A stretch of DNA of 64,000 nucleotides from an uncultured bacterium (lineage in GTDB: Bacteria; Cyanobacteriota; Vampirovibrionia; Gastranaerophilales; Gastranaerophilaceae): assembly GCA_902776035.1 (NCBI GenBank), contig CACYOO010000005.1, forward strand, positions 1-64,000. Direction: 5' to 3'. Positions 1-9,226 of this stretch are shown piece after piece. The translations under genes were made by a program, and so were the position numbers. Numbering within the stretch: position 1 is the first letter of the stretch; every line of letters starts with the position of its first letter. The notes beneath the pieces were generated by a model. That model saw only the letters and a list, made by a program, of their open reading frames with translations. It made no database searches and was not told the DNA's origin.

Positions 1-57
1 AGGTTTAAGCTCTCAATCTCCATACCTTATTAAAAACAATCTTTAAAAAAAAATTGC

Positions 58-402
58 CTATTTCACTGCATGAAAATCCAAAATGTTACCATTTGTTAAG
101 CTTATTTTAAAGTTTCTTCCGTAAAAATCTACCGCAGATAAAATATCATCATTATAAAATACATCTATAAATGGTATTATTCCTTCTAAATCAGGGTATT
201 TTTCTTTTATATCCTGAACTTGCCAAAGCAATTTTCCATTTTTTTCAAACGCAAGTAAATTTCTATAAAAATTTACTTTAGGAGGAATATCTAATAAAAC
301 AACAACAGTATTATCAATTTCTTTTATTTTATCTATATTATAATCAAACGTTATTTCTTTTTCTTCAAATCTAATTGTATCACCTTTAAAACTTATAGTC
401 AT
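58..402 (-). CDS. Small hypothetical protein downstream of birA
   Basis: The product is 114 residues, and I do not recognise the family. It is soluble-looking, with no signal peptide or membrane segment, and is rich in alternating charged and hydrophobic stretches that suggest mostly beta strands (for example TVVVLLDIPPKVNFYRNLLAF). A Trp-Gln pair sits mid-protein (LLWQVQDI). It begins 10 bp after the birA stop on the same strand, so the two are probably co-transcribed. Short proteins of this look are sometimes immunity-type proteins, but nothing here proves that. No strong terminator is visible after it. Confidence 0.75.
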   Translation of the reverse strand: MTISFKGDTIRFEEKEITFDYNIDKIKEIDNTVVVLLDIPPKVNFYRNLLAFEKNGKLLWQVQDIKEKYPDLEGIIPFIDVFYNDDILSAVDFYGRNFKISLTNGNILDFHAVK

Positions 403-412
403 TTTGCCTCAC

Positions 413-1117
413 TTATAAAATATCACCCGTATAAAATTCTTTATTATTTATTATAACAGAACCTTCATCTGATATATCTTCTACTATGCCTGTATAATCT
501 TCATTAAAATTATGTATAGTTATTTCTTTATTTAAAAAATTTATTCTTTTCATGTATTCATCTTTTATTGATTTAAAACCATTATTTAAAAATTTTTCAT
601 AGTTTGCAAAAAAGTTGTCTATAAAACAATTTAGAAAATCAATTTTATTTATTTCTTTATGAGTTTCAATATTAAGTGCTGTAACTTTTTTATCTATTTT
701 CTTAAAATCATTTTCATCTGCATTTAAATTAACACCAACACCTATTATAAGACCTTGTAATTGATTTTGTTTAAAAACTGTTTCTGCTAAAATTCCTGAT
801 ATTTTCTTTTCATCAATAAGTATATCATTTGGCCATTTTATTTGCGGAATAACGTTATATTTTTCAAATGTTTCAGCAAGTTTTAAAGCCGTATATTGTG
901 TCAAATTAGAATAAACTTGTTTTAAATCTAATGATGGCTTTAATATTATTGACAGATAAATGTTGCCACTTCCTAAATCAACCCATTTTCTGTCAAATCT
1001 GCCCCTTCCATCAGTTTGTTTAAAAGTATAAACAACATCTTTATCATGTAATTCATTTACTTGTTCTTTTGAATAAGTATTTGTTGAATTTATCTCATCT
1101 AAAAAAATTAATCTCAT
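413..1117 (-). CDS. birA: Biotin--[acetyl-CoA-carboxylase] ligase, no DNA-binding domain
   Basis: The 234-residue enzyme activates biotin with ATP and attaches it to the biotin carrier protein of acetyl-CoA carboxylase. The biotin/ATP loop GRGRFDRKW (about 38-46) and the catalytic-core motif KWPNDILI, followed by KKISGILAE, are clear, and a small C-terminal SH3-like domain follows. There is no N-terminal helix-turn-helix, so this is the monofunctional type that does not repress biotin genes. No Shine-Dalgarno sequence precedes the ATG. A TATTAT -10-like box lies only 10 bp upstream (1128-1133), which suggests a very short leader. It is divergent from aspS. Confidence 0.95.
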   Translation of the reverse strand: MRLIFLDEINSTNTYSKEQVNELHDKDVVYTFKQTDGRGRFDRKWVDLGSGNIYLSIILKPSLDLKQVYSNLTQYTALKLAETFEKYNVIPQIKWPNDILIDEKKISGILAETVFKQNQLQGLIIGVGVNLNADENDFKKIDKKVTALNIETHKEINKIDFLNCFIDNFFANYEKFLNNGFKSIKDEYMKRINFLNKEITIHNFNEDYTGIVEDISDEGSVIINNKEFYTGDIL

Positions 1118-1161
1118 ATATACAATGATAATACAAAATAAAAAATAAATTAAAATTTATA

Positions 1162-1190
1162 TTCACAAATAAATTCTTTTTTGATACTAT
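1162..1190 (+). promoter_or_regulatory. Probable sigma-70 promoter of aspS
   Basis: TTCACA at 1162-1167 and TACTAT at 1185-1190 are separated by 17 bp. They stand 32 bp before the aspS ATG, which has its own AGAGGA ribosome binding site. The call rests on sequence match only. Confidence 0.5.
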
Positions 1191-1222
1191 TATGTTGTAC
1201 GTAAAGGAAAAGAGGAATTATT

Positions 1223-3007
1223 ATGAATTTAAGAATGAAAACTAATAATTGCGGTGAACTTAATTTATCAGATATAGATAAAGAAGTTACATTATCCGGC
1301 TGGGTTGACTGTGTAAGAGATTTAGGCGGAATGATATTTATAGAATTAAGAGATAGAACTGGGTTTTTCCAACTTGTATCCGATCCGCAAAAAAATCCGG
1401 AAATTCATAAAATATTTGAAAGTATAAGAAGTGAGTACGTTATAACTGTTAAAGGTAAAGTAACAAGACGTCCTGAAGAAACATACAATGAAAAACTTCC
1501 TACAGGACAGGTTGAAATATATCCTGATGAAGTTGAAATTTTATCAGAAGCAAAACCATTGCCTTTTGTTTTAGATGATGACGGTGTATCTGAAGATGTA
1601 AGATTAAAATACAGATATCTTGACATAAGACGTCCAAAAATGTTTAATAACTTAAAGTTAAGACATAAAGTTGTACAGGCAGTTAGAAATTATTTAAGTA
1701 ATCAAGATTTCTTAGAAGTAGAAACACCTGTATTAATTAACACAACACCTGAGGGTGCAAGAGATTACCTTGTACCATCAAGAGTTCAACCGGGTAAGTT
1801 TTATGCATTACCTCAATCACCTCAAATATTTAAGCAATTACTTATGGTAGGTGGAGTTGAAAGATATTATCAAGTTGCAAAATGTTTTAGAGATGAAGAT
1901 TTGAGAGCAGACAGGCAACCTGAATTCACTCAAATCGACTTAGAAATGTCATTTGTAGAACAAAAAGATATTATTGAAATGGTTGAAGGTCTTTTGAAAT
2001 CCGGATTTGAAGCAGCAGGTGTTGAAGTTAAACCCCCATTTAAACAAATGACTTGGCAAGAAGCAATGGATAAATACGGTTCTGATAAGCCGGATGTTAG
2101 ATTTGGTTTAGAATTGTTTGATATTGGTGATATTATTTTAAATTCAGAATTTGAAATTGTTAAAAAGACTTTGCAAGCAGGAGGTATCGTTCGTGGTATA
2201 AGAATACCTAATGGTGCAAGCTATTCAAGAAAAGAAATTGATGATATTACAAAACTTGCAGTTTCATTTGGTGCTAAGGCATTAGCAAATATTATTTATA
2301 ATGCTGACGGCACTGCAAAATCTCCTGTTTTGAAGTTTGTAACTGAAGAACAAGCACAACAAATTAAAGAACGAGCACAAGCTCAAGATGGAGATATTAT
2401 ATTCTTCGTTGCCGATAAACCAAAACTTGTTTATGACATTATGGGAAGATTAAGATTACACTTCGGTAAAAAGTTAAATCTTATAGATGAAAACCAACAT
2501 GCATTGTTATGGATTGTAGATTTTCCTATGTTTGAATGGAGTGATGAAGAAGAAAGATTTATGGCAATGCACCATCCATTCACATCACCTTGTTTGGAAG
2601 ATTTAGATAAATTAGATAGCGGTGATTTAGGAAATGTTAAATCTATTGCTTATGATATAGTTTATAACGGAACAGAGCTTGGAGGCGGAAGTGTAAGAAT
2701 ACACTCACCTGAAGTTCAAAAGAAAATCTTCAGTGCCTTAAAATTAACTGATGAAGATGTACAAAGAAAATTCGGATTTATGGTTAATGCCCTACAATAT
2801 GGTACACCTCCTCATGCCGGTCTTGCTATCGGTTTAGACAGATGGATTGCATTACTTTGTAAATCAGATTCTATTCGTGATGTAATGGCATTCCCTAAGA
2901 ACTCTGCAGCTAAAGATTTGATGTGTAATGCTCCAACAGAAGCAGATTATAAACAATTAAGAGAATTGTATATTAAAAGCACATACAATCCTGCTCAACA
3001 TAAATAA
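1223..3007 (+). CDS. aspS: Aspartate--tRNA ligase
   Basis: This is a class II aminoacyl-tRNA synthetase of 594 residues, the usual bacterial length. It has an N-terminal OB-fold anticodon-binding domain (about 1-120, including VTLSGWVDCVRDLGG). The catalytic core contains motif 2, FRDEDLRADRQPEFTQID, and motif 3, GLAIGLDRW, near 540. The bacterial GAD insertion domain lies between them (about 290-410). The ATG is set by AGAGGA 6 nt upstream. Whether it charges only tRNA-Asp or also tRNA-Asn cannot be decided without knowing if asnS or gatCAB is present. A strong bidirectional terminator follows. Confidence 0.98.
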   Translation: MNLRMKTNNCGELNLSDIDKEVTLSGWVDCVRDLGGMIFIELRDRTGFFQLVSDPQKNPEIHKIFESIRSEYVITVKGKVTRRPEETYNEKLPTGQVEIYPDEVEILSEAKPLPFVLDDDGVSEDVRLKYRYLDIRRPKMFNNLKLRHKVVQAVRNYLSNQDFLEVETPVLINTTPEGARDYLVPSRVQPGKFYALPQSPQIFKQLLMVGGVERYYQVAKCFRDEDLRADRQPEFTQIDLEMSFVEQKDIIEMVEGLLKSGFEAAGVEVKPPFKQMTWQEAMDKYGSDKPDVRFGLELFDIGDIILNSEFEIVKKTLQAGGIVRGIRIPNGASYSRKEIDDITKLAVSFGAKALANIIYNADGTAKSPVLKFVTEEQAQQIKERAQAQDGDIIFFVADKPKLVYDIMGRLRLHFGKKLNLIDENQHALLWIVDFPMFEWSDEEERFMAMHHPFTSPCLEDLDKLDSGDLGNVKSIAYDIVYNGTELGGGSVRIHSPEVQKKIFSALKLTDEDVQRKFGFMVNALQYGTPPHAGLAIGLDRWIALLCKSDSIRDVMAFPKNSAAKDLMCNAPTEADYKQLRELYIKSTYNPAQHK

Positions 3008-3032
3008 TTAACTTTAAAATAAAGAATAAAAG

Positions 3033-3061
3033 AGCATATACAATATGTATATGCTTTTTTT
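3033..3061. terminator. Bidirectional rho-independent terminator
   Basis: A perfect 9-bp stem (AGCATATAC at 3033-3041, GTATATGCT at 3047-3055) with a 5-nt loop is followed by a T run on the + strand. An A-rich tract on the other side makes it usable for the reverse transcript. It lies between convergent aspS and the EamA gene. Confidence 0.85.
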
Positions 3062-3063
3062 AA

Positions 3064-3915
3064 CTATGCCAAAATTACAATAACAGAGCCAATAACCATT
3101 ATTATTGTTCCTATTATCTTTGGTTTCATATCTTTTTCTTTAAAAAATTTATATCCAAAGAATAAATTCACTAAAGTTGATAATTGAAATAATGCAAGTG
3201 CATAGCCGACATTCATATAATTAAATACAAAATTTGTAGTCATCTGCATTGTTAAAAGCATTAAACAAACTATTACATATTTATTTATATCTTCTTTTTT
3301 TATAAGTGTAATCTTCGTTTTAAATATTAAAGCAATTATAAAACTGAAAAAAGCACCCATAAAACACCACATATAAAATGATATTACAGGTGATGACAGT
3401 AATATTACTTTTTTTAAAAATACAGCTTCAATTCCCATAAGAAAAAGAGCTATAAATCTTAACATTATATCTTTTCTAAACAATATTTTTATACTAAACC
3501 CCTCAGCTTGAGTTTCAAAAATAAATCTACTACCCCAAATTATAAGAATAATTCCGATTAAACCAAATAATGATGGTATCTCTCCCAGAACAAATATTGC
3601 AACAAACATACCAATTATGGATTTATATGAATTTATCGGGCCTAAAACAGATAACTCTCCTATCTGTAATGCCTTTACAAGACAAGCATTTCCTGCTGAG
3701 CATAAAAAGCCGGCTAGTGAGGCATAAATCCAAAATGACAAAGATAAATTCATCCAATTTACACTAAAAATAAATGGTATACAGCAAATACTCAAAATAA
3801 AATATGTGTTAAAATTACATATTAAAGGAGAATTGTTTTCACATATTTTTTTTTGAAATACATTTGCAAATGGATTAGATATAATTCTTAGAAATAAAGC
3901 TATATATGTTATCAT
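3064..3915 (-). CDS. EamA/DMT-family membrane transporter
   Basis: The 283-residue, highly hydrophobic protein has about ten predicted membrane helices in two halves, the classical drug/metabolite exporter (EamA) repeat. Typical features are the early GNACLVKAL segment, the half-end helix GLIGIILIIWGSRFIF and the final IGTIIMVIGSVIVILA helix. The substrate cannot be read from sequence. Its ATG shares one base with the stop of the radical SAM gene (TAATG), so translation is probably coupled and the protein may export that enzyme's product. That functional link is inference. Confidence 0.88.
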   Translation of the reverse strand: MITYIALFLRIISNPFANVFQKKICENNSPLICNFNTYFILSICCIPFIFSVNWMNLSLSFWIYASLAGFLCSAGNACLVKALQIGELSVLGPINSYKSIIGMFVAIFVLGEIPSLFGLIGIILIIWGSRFIFETQAEGFSIKILFRKDIMLRFIALFLMGIEAVFLKKVILLSSPVISFYMWCFMGAFFSFIIALIFKTKITLIKKEDINKYVIVCLMLLTMQMTTNFVFNYMNVGYALALFQLSTLVNLFFGYKFFKEKDMKPKIIGTIIMVIGSVIVILA

Positions 3916-4865
3916 TAGTTTGTTATAAATATTATTTTATCAAAATTATTTTCTTGTAAATATTCAGGTGTTATATGTAATTTATCTGCTAAAATTTGAT
4001 GAATAGAGATAAAATGTTTTTGTTTTGAAATAATTTTATCTTTGTTTACTTTTAATAAATATTTTATTTGTTTTTCAACAATTTCAAATGTTCTATTCCA
4101 ATATTTATGTTCTAAATTTGCAACTTGAGCAAATTCATGAATATTATGCAGATATATCTTTTCAACATTTAAACCCAATGCCCACTCAAAGAAAGGAACA
4201 ATATCAAATAAATTTGTCGGCATTGCTAAATATTTTGGTAACAATGATACTTTTTTATTGTCGTATAAATATTTAAAATTTTTCATAGTTTTTTCAAAGT
4301 CTAAACCCATTTCGTTTTTATAGATTAACTTAGAAAACCCTAGAAAAGAAACAGTCATCCTATTAAAAATTCTTTCTGCTTGTTTTATTTGTTCGTCATT
4401 AACACAAAGATTTGTAATTGTAGTAATTTCCATATCCGGATATTTTTTTTGTAAATCAAAAAGCATATCCAACGCACTTTGTTGTACAAGAACTTCTCCA
4501 CCTATAACATTAATTGATTTAGGTTTAAAATGTTCAATCAACTGTCTTATTTTTAGTAAATATTCATCTTCATTCTGTAATTTATTTTTATTTTGAGGAC
4601 AACAAACACAATTTGCCTGACATATATTTGATGTTTCAAAATGTAATATTTTTAAATCAACTTTATCATCACAGGTCTGTGCGATAGATTTATACATTTT
4701 ACATTCACAGATAACCTGTGTATTTTCTATTTTTTCAAATATATCATCATCAAAAATATTACCTATTTTTGCATGCGAAGGAGCGGAACAACAAGGATAA
4801 ATATTACCGTTAATAGTAATACTCAATTTGTTATAATGACATACTCTGGTTGTTTTTTTTGTCAT
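3915..4865 (-). CDS. Radical SAM protein with N-terminal SPASM-like cysteine module
   Basis: The product is 316 residues. Residues 9-65 hold a Cys cluster (C9, C25, C26, C53, C55, C65) with the SPASM-like phrase NGNIYPCC followed by IGNIF. The radical SAM motif comes after it, C82-x3-C86-x2-C89, with a GGEV SAM-binding segment. SPASM modules normally follow the radical SAM core, so the order here is reversed. Such enzymes modify peptides or small molecules; the substrate is unknown and no precursor peptide is visible nearby. The gene sits 8 bp after typA and overlaps the exporter gene by one base. Confidence 0.85.
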   Translation of the reverse strand: MTKKTTRVCHYNKLSITINGNIYPCCSAPSHAKIGNIFDDDIFEKIENTQVICECKMYKSIAQTCDDKVDLKILHFETSNICQANCVCCPQNKNKLQNEDEYLLKIRQLIEHFKPKSINVIGGEVLVQQSALDMLFDLQKKYPDMEITTITNLCVNDEQIKQAERIFNRMTVSFLGFSKLIYKNEMGLDFEKTMKNFKYLYDNKKVSLLPKYLAMPTNLFDIVPFFEWALGLNVEKIYLHNIHEFAQVANLEHKYWNRTFEIVEKQIKYLLKVNKDKIISKQKHFISIHQILADKLHITPEYLQENNFDKIIFITN

Positions 4866-4873
4866 AAATTTTC

Positions 4874-6667
4874 CTAATTAAATCTTGTTCTTGTTAAATC
4901 TTCCTTACGCATTCTTATGTTTTCAGGAGTAATTTCAACAAGTTCATCATCAGCAATATAATCCAAAGCTTCTTCAAGAGATAATATTTTAGGTGCTTTT
5001 AAAACAACCATAGCATCAGCAGTTGATGTACGCATGTTAGTTAATTTTTTAGTTTTACAAACATTAACTGCAACATCTTGTGCTCTATTTCCTTCACCAA
5101 CAATCATTCCTTTATAAACTTTTGTTTTAGGAGTGATAAAGAAAGTACCTCTATCAGCAAACTGATCAAGTGCATATGGAACTGCTTCACCTTGCTCCCA
5201 TGCAATTAACGAACCCATTCTTTGTTTAGGAATATCTCCGGCTAAATCATCATATTTAAAGAATGTATGATACATTATGCCCTCTCCACGAGTCATACGA
5301 ATAAATTCTCCCTTAAAACCGATTAAACCACGAGCGGGTATAACAAATTTCAACTTAGTACGTGTACCTGTTGACTGCATATCTTCCATTTGTGCTTTTC
5401 TGCCTGAAAGTCGTTCAATACAAGAGCCGGTACATTCATCAGGTACATCAATAAATAAGTTTTCGTATGGTTCTTTTTGTACACCATCTATAGTTTTATA
5501 AATAACTTCCGGCTTAGAAACCTGGAACTCAAATCCCTCACGACGCATTGTTTCAATTAAAATACTTAAATGCAATTCACCACGACCTGAAACTACCCAT
5601 TTATCAGTGTTTTCTGTATCTTCGACACGTAAACTAACATTTTTTTCAAGTTCATCATAAAGACGTTTTCTTAATTGACGTGAAGTAACAAATTTACCCT
5701 CTGTTCCCGCATAAGGACTGTCGTTAACTGAAAAATTCATTTTTAATGTCGGTTCATCAATGTGAATTAAAGGTAATGCCTGCGGATTATCAAGAGAAGA
5801 TATTGTTTCACCAATTTGAACTTCTGCAAATCCTGCAATACCGACAATATCACCTGCAGATGCCTCTTGTATTTCAACTCTGCCTAAATCTTTAAAACCA
5901 AATAATTTAGTGATTTTACATTTTTGTATTGAACCATCAGCTTTTATTAATGAAAGAGTTTCCTGAGATTTTAAATGACCGTTTTTAATTCTTCCGATAG
6001 CAATTCTTCCTACATAATCGTTATAATCAAGTGTTGTAACATGGAATTGTAAATTTGCATCAGGATCACCTTCAGGATGTTTAATATTTTCAATTATACA
6101 ATCCATTAAAGGAGCAATGCTTGTACTTTCCTCAAACATTTCTTTTTTTGCAATTCCCTGAAGCGAACTTGCATATATTACAGGAAAATCAAGTAAATCT
6201 TCATCATCGGTTAATTCGGTAAACAAATCGAATACTTTGTCTAATGCCCTGTCAGGATCAGCTGCCGGTTTATCAATTTTATTTATAACAACAATAATTC
6301 TTAAACCTAATTCTAAAGCTTTTGAAAGCACAAATCTTGTTTGCGGCATAGGACCTTCCGCAGCATCAACAATAAGTAATGCTCCATCAACCATACCTAA
6401 AACACGTTCTACTTCTCCGCCAAAATCAGCGTGTCCGGGTGTATCGACAACGTTTATATGGTAGCCCTTGTAATCTACTGAAATATTTTTAGAAAGAATT
6501 GTTATTCCTCTTTCTCTTTCTAAATCATTTGAATCAAGAACACAATTTTGTACTTGCTGATTTTCACGAAAAGCACCGCTTTGCTTTAACATACAGTCAA
6601 CCATTGACGTTTTACCATGGTCAACGTGAGCAATTATTGCTATATTACGTAGTTTTTCTATATCCAT
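4874..6667 (-). CDS. typA: Ribosome-associated translational GTPase TypA/BipA
   Basis: This is a 597-residue translational GTPase of the EF-G superfamily that acts on the ribosome in stress and low-temperature adaptation. The G1 motif AHVDHGKT (13-20), the switch region RERGITI, G3 [10 protein letters not shown] and G4 NKID are intact. EF-G-like domains II and III/V and the TypA-specific C-terminal domain (SRGRxELHL-like [25 protein letters not shown]-like [11 protein letters not shown]) follow. Length and motifs are complete. It heads a reverse-strand operon with the radical SAM and EamA genes. Confidence 0.97.
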   Translation of the reverse strand: MDIEKLRNIAIIAHVDHGKTSMVDCMLKQSGAFRENQQVQNCVLDSNDLERERGITILSKNISVDYKGYHINVVDTPGHADFGGEVERVLGMVDGALLIVDAAEGPMPQTRFVLSKALELGLRIIVVINKIDKPAADPDRALDKVFDLFTELTDDEDLLDFPVIYASSLQGIAKKEMFEESTSIAPLMDCIIENIKHPEGDPDANLQFHVTTLDYNDYVGRIAIGRIKNGHLKSQETLSLIKADGSIQKCKITKLFGFKDLGRVEIQEASAGDIVGIAGFAEVQIGETISSLDNPQALPLIHIDEPTLKMNFSVNDSPYAGTEGKFVTSRQLRKRLYDELEKNVSLRVEDTENTDKWVVSGRGELHLSILIETMRREGFEFQVSKPEVIYKTIDGVQKEPYENLFIDVPDECTGSCIERLSGRKAQMEDMQSTGTRTKLKFVIPARGLIGFKGEFIRMTRGEGIMYHTFFKYDDLAGDIPKQRMGSLIAWEQGEAVPYALDQFADRGTFFITPKTKVYKGMIVGEGNRAQDVAVNVCKTKKLTNMRTSTADAMVVLKAPKILSLEEALDYIADDELVEITPENIRMRKEDLTRTRFN

Positions 6668-6755
6668 TATTTTAATCCTATATTTATATTCTGCTGTGTA
6701 CAGTTATATAAATATCACAAAAAAAAACTAATGTAAAAAAATCATAAAGTAAATT

Positions 6756-7037
6756 TTATATACTATGCATTTTTTCAAATATTTCTTTTTTTTGAATCCA
6801 GATTTCCATATTTAATTCATTTGCTTTATCAAGAAGTGCCTGCTTAATCTCCTTAAATGTATAATTAGATTTTGAAATATCACCTAATAAAAACATTACA
6901 AATTGAGATTGCATAAGAGTTTGCTTTATATCTTCAACATTTACATTATATTTTGCAAGTACGGTTGTTATTTCCATAACTATACCAACTCTATCTTCTC
7001 CTGATAATGTTACAATAATTTTTTGTTCGTTGCTCAT
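6756..7037 (-). CDS. ACT domain protein, UPF0237 family
   Basis: This is a 93-residue single ACT domain. It has the family opening IIVTLSGEDRVGIVMEITTVLA and then the helix NVNVEDIKQTLMQ, as in stand-alone UPF0237/GcvR-like proteins. ACT domains bind small ligands, commonly amino acids, and regulate partners; the ligand here is unknown. The ATG has an AAGGTG ribosome binding site. It is divergent from a response-regulator gene, with a palindrome between them. Confidence 0.9.
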   Translation of the reverse strand: MSNEQKIIVTLSGEDRVGIVMEITTVLAKYNVNVEDIKQTLMQSQFVMFLLGDISKSNYTFKEIKQALLDKANELNMEIWIQKKEIFEKMHSI

Positions 7038-7061
7038 AATTCACCTTGTTTTAAATTTTTA

Positions 7062-7083
7062 TTATGATAAAATCGTATCATAA
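7062..7083. promoter_or_regulatory. Perfect 8-bp inverted repeat overlapping a probable extended -10 promoter
   Basis: TTATGATA (7062-7069) and TATCATAA (7076-7083) form a perfect inverted repeat with a 6-bp spacer between the divergent ACT and HD-GYP genes. TGATAAAAT, an extended -10 box, overlaps it and would drive the forward gene. A protein bound here would block that promoter; the regulator is unknown. Confidence 0.45.
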
Positions 7084-7101
7084 ACATTAAAGGTATGCTT
7101 A

Positions 7102-8124
7102 ATGAAAATATTAATTATTGATGAAAATGCAACTAACCTAAAAATTTTATCTTTATTGTTATCCAAACATAACTATGAAATTAAAACAGTTTCTTCTGTA
7201 GAAAGTGCCTTAGATATTGTTCCATCCGGTATTGATTTAGTTTTGTTTGATAATAAAACAGGTAATTTTAAATCATGTAAAAAATTAAAAAATAATGATT
7301 TATACAAAAAAATTCCGCTTATTATATTTTCAGGACAACCTGAAACAGATAAAATTGTAGAAGCATTTTCATGCGGTGCCGACGATTATATACCTATTCC
7401 ATTTAAGCCAAATGATATTTTATCACATGTAGAAATTCAATTAAAATTAAGTGATTTAAAAGAAAAAAATAACAGAGATGAAATAAATAAAATACTGAAT
7501 TTAAGAATGGAAAAAATTTTTTCATCAGCAACATTAAATCAATCCAAAGATGATGATACACAAAATCATCTTGAGCGTGTAAAAAGATATTCCGTTATAT
7601 TAGCCAATGAATTAACAAAACCTATATACAAACAAAATATAACACCAGAATTTATAAAAGATTTAGAACTTGCTGCACCATTACACGATATAGGTAAAAT
7701 ATGGCTTCCTGATAATATTATCCATAATAAAGGTAAATTAACCAATTCAGAATATGAACAAATGAAGCAGCACACTATTATCGGATATAATATGCTAAAA
7801 AATATTAGTGATAATGTAGGAAAAAGCAGCTTTCTTGAGATGACTATGAATATAGTACGTTATCATCATGAACGTTATGATGGACTTGGCTATCCTGATA
7901 ATATTGCAGGTAGTGCTATTCCATTAGAAGCAAGAATACTTGCAGTTGCTGATGTATATGATGCATTGCGTACCAAAAAACCATATCATGAGCCAATTTC
8001 TCATGAAAAGAGTTTTGAAGTGATAAAAGGCGGTCGTGAGTTAGAATTTGATTATTTAATTGTAAAAGCACTTAAAAAAGTACATAACGAATTTGATGAA
8101 GTATGGAACAAATTTTCAGATTAA
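7102..8124 (+). CDS. Response regulator with HD-GYP phosphodiesterase output
   Basis: The product is 340 residues. The N-terminal receiver domain (1-115) keeps the acidic pair D7/E8, the phospho-acceptor D50 (LVLFD) and S77. The conserved Lys of the usual KPF motif is replaced by Ile (I99 in PIPF). The HD-GYP domain (about 150-335) has HDIGK (H195, D196), RYHHERYDGLGYP (254-265) and ARILAVADVYDAL, so it should hydrolyse cyclic di-GMP. The ribosome binding site AAAGGT precedes the ATG. No cognate histidine kinase is adjacent. Confidence 0.93.
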   Translation: MKILIIDENATNLKILSLLLSKHNYEIKTVSSVESALDIVPSGIDLVLFDNKTGNFKSCKKLKNNDLYKKIPLIIFSGQPETDKIVEAFSCGADDYIPIPFKPNDILSHVEIQLKLSDLKEKNNRDEINKILNLRMEKIFSSATLNQSKDDDTQNHLERVKRYSVILANELTKPIYKQNITPEFIKDLELAAPLHDIGKIWLPDNIIHNKGKLTNSEYEQMKQHTIIGYNMLKNISDNVGKSSFLEMTMNIVRYHHERYDGLGYPDNIAGSAIPLEARILAVADVYDALRTKKPYHEPISHEKSFEVIKGGRELEFDYLIVKALKKVHNEFDEVWNKFSD

Positions 8125-8135
8125 GTTTTGCATAA

Positions 8136-8173
8136 AATAGTTTTTTATATTTTTATGTTATTATAAAACTATT
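8136..8173 (+). other. Inverted repeat ahead of the activase gene
   Basis: AATAGTTTT (8136-8144) and AAAACTATT (8165-8173) can form a 9-bp stem with a 20-nt AT-rich loop. It lies between the HD-GYP stop and the activase ribosome binding site. It could be a weak terminator or a leader hairpin; there is no long T run. Confidence 0.3.
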
Positions 8174-8193
8174 AGAAAAAGGGGTAAATTGAA

Positions 8194-9204
8194 ATGTCAT
8201 TAACATCTTATTTAGGAATAGACGTTGGCTCTGTAACTACAAAAGTTGCAATTGTTGATGAAAACGGAAAATATGTTGATAGTTATATGCTAAGAACTGC
8301 CGGAAAACCTGTTTTAGCAGTACAAGAGGGCTTAAAACATTTAAAATCAAATGCGAAACAAGAATATAATATTCAAGGTGTCGGAACAACAGGAAGTGGA
8401 AGAAATCTTGCCGGTGCTTTGGTTGGAGCTGATATTATAAAAAATGAAATAACAGCACATGCCGTTGCTGCAAGTATAAATATTCCCGGCGTGCAAACTA
8501 TTCTTGAAATTGGTGGTCAAGACAGCAAAATTATAATATTAAGAGATGGAATAGTAACAGATTTTGCGATGAATACAGTATGTGCTGCAGGTACAGGAAG
8601 TTTTCTTGATCATCAGGCACAACGATTAAATGTACCTATTGAAGAATTTGGTGCAACTGCGTTAAAATCAACAAATCCTGCACGTATAGCAGGAAGATGC
8701 GGAGTGTTTGCAGAAAGTGATTTAATTCATAAACAACAATTGGGTTATCCTGTGGAAGATTTGTTATATGGACTTTGTCAGGCACTTGCAAGGAATTATT
8801 TAAGCAACTTAGCATTGGGAAAGGATTTGTTGCCTACAATATCTTTTCAAGGTGGAGTTGCAAGTAATAAAGGTATGGTTAAAGCATTTGAAGAAGCTTT
8901 AAATACGGAAATTGTTGTTCCGGAAAATCATCAAACAATGGGTGCAATTGGAGCAGCATTACTTGCTATGGAAAATTATCAATATACAGAGAAACCGACA
9001 ACATTTAGGGGCTGGGAAGTAGGAGATATGCATTTTGCTTCAATAACCTGCGAATGTAACGGATGTTCTAATCAATGTGAAGTTGTTACTATTGTTGAAG
9101 GTATGGATGAACATGAACACCCGCATTATGAAAATATTCAAGATATACAAGGCAATGTTATTGCTCGTTGGGGCGGAACTTGCGGACGCTGGGATTTATC
9201 ATAA
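8194..9204 (+). CDS. 2-hydroxyacyl-CoA dehydratase activase (HgdC/BadF-type ATPase) with extra C-terminal Cys cluster
   Basis: This is an ASKHA-fold ATPase of 336 residues that injects an electron into 2-hydroxyacyl-CoA dehydratase or benzoyl-CoA reductase-type enzymes. The phosphate-1 loop GIDVGSVTTK (8-17) is clear. The adenosine-binding GGVASNKG and the two cysteines expected to ligate the inter-subunit 4Fe-4S cluster (C130 in NTVCAAGTG, C169 in GRCGVF) are also present. A tail not found in short activases carries C286, C288, C291, C295 and C330. This resembles the linker of long activase/DUF2229 fusion proteins, so the rest of such a fusion may be encoded elsewhere. No dehydratase subunit is nearby. 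Confidence 0.92.
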   Translation: MSLTSYLGIDVGSVTTKVAIVDENGKYVDSYMLRTAGKPVLAVQEGLKHLKSNAKQEYNIQGVGTTGSGRNLAGALVGADIIKNEITAHAVAASINIPGVQTILEIGGQDSKIIILRDGIVTDFAMNTVCAAGTGSFLDHQAQRLNVPIEEFGATALKSTNPARIAGRCGVFAESDLIHKQQLGYPVEDLLYGLCQALARNYLSNLALGKDLLPTISFQGGVASNKGMVKAFEEALNTEIVVPENHQTMGAIGAALLAMENYQYTEKPTTFRGWEVGDMHFASITCECNGCSNQCEVVTIVEGMDEHEHPHYENIQDIQGNVIARWGGTCGRWDLS

Positions 9205-9226
9205 TTTTTAAAACGAGATTTTTATA

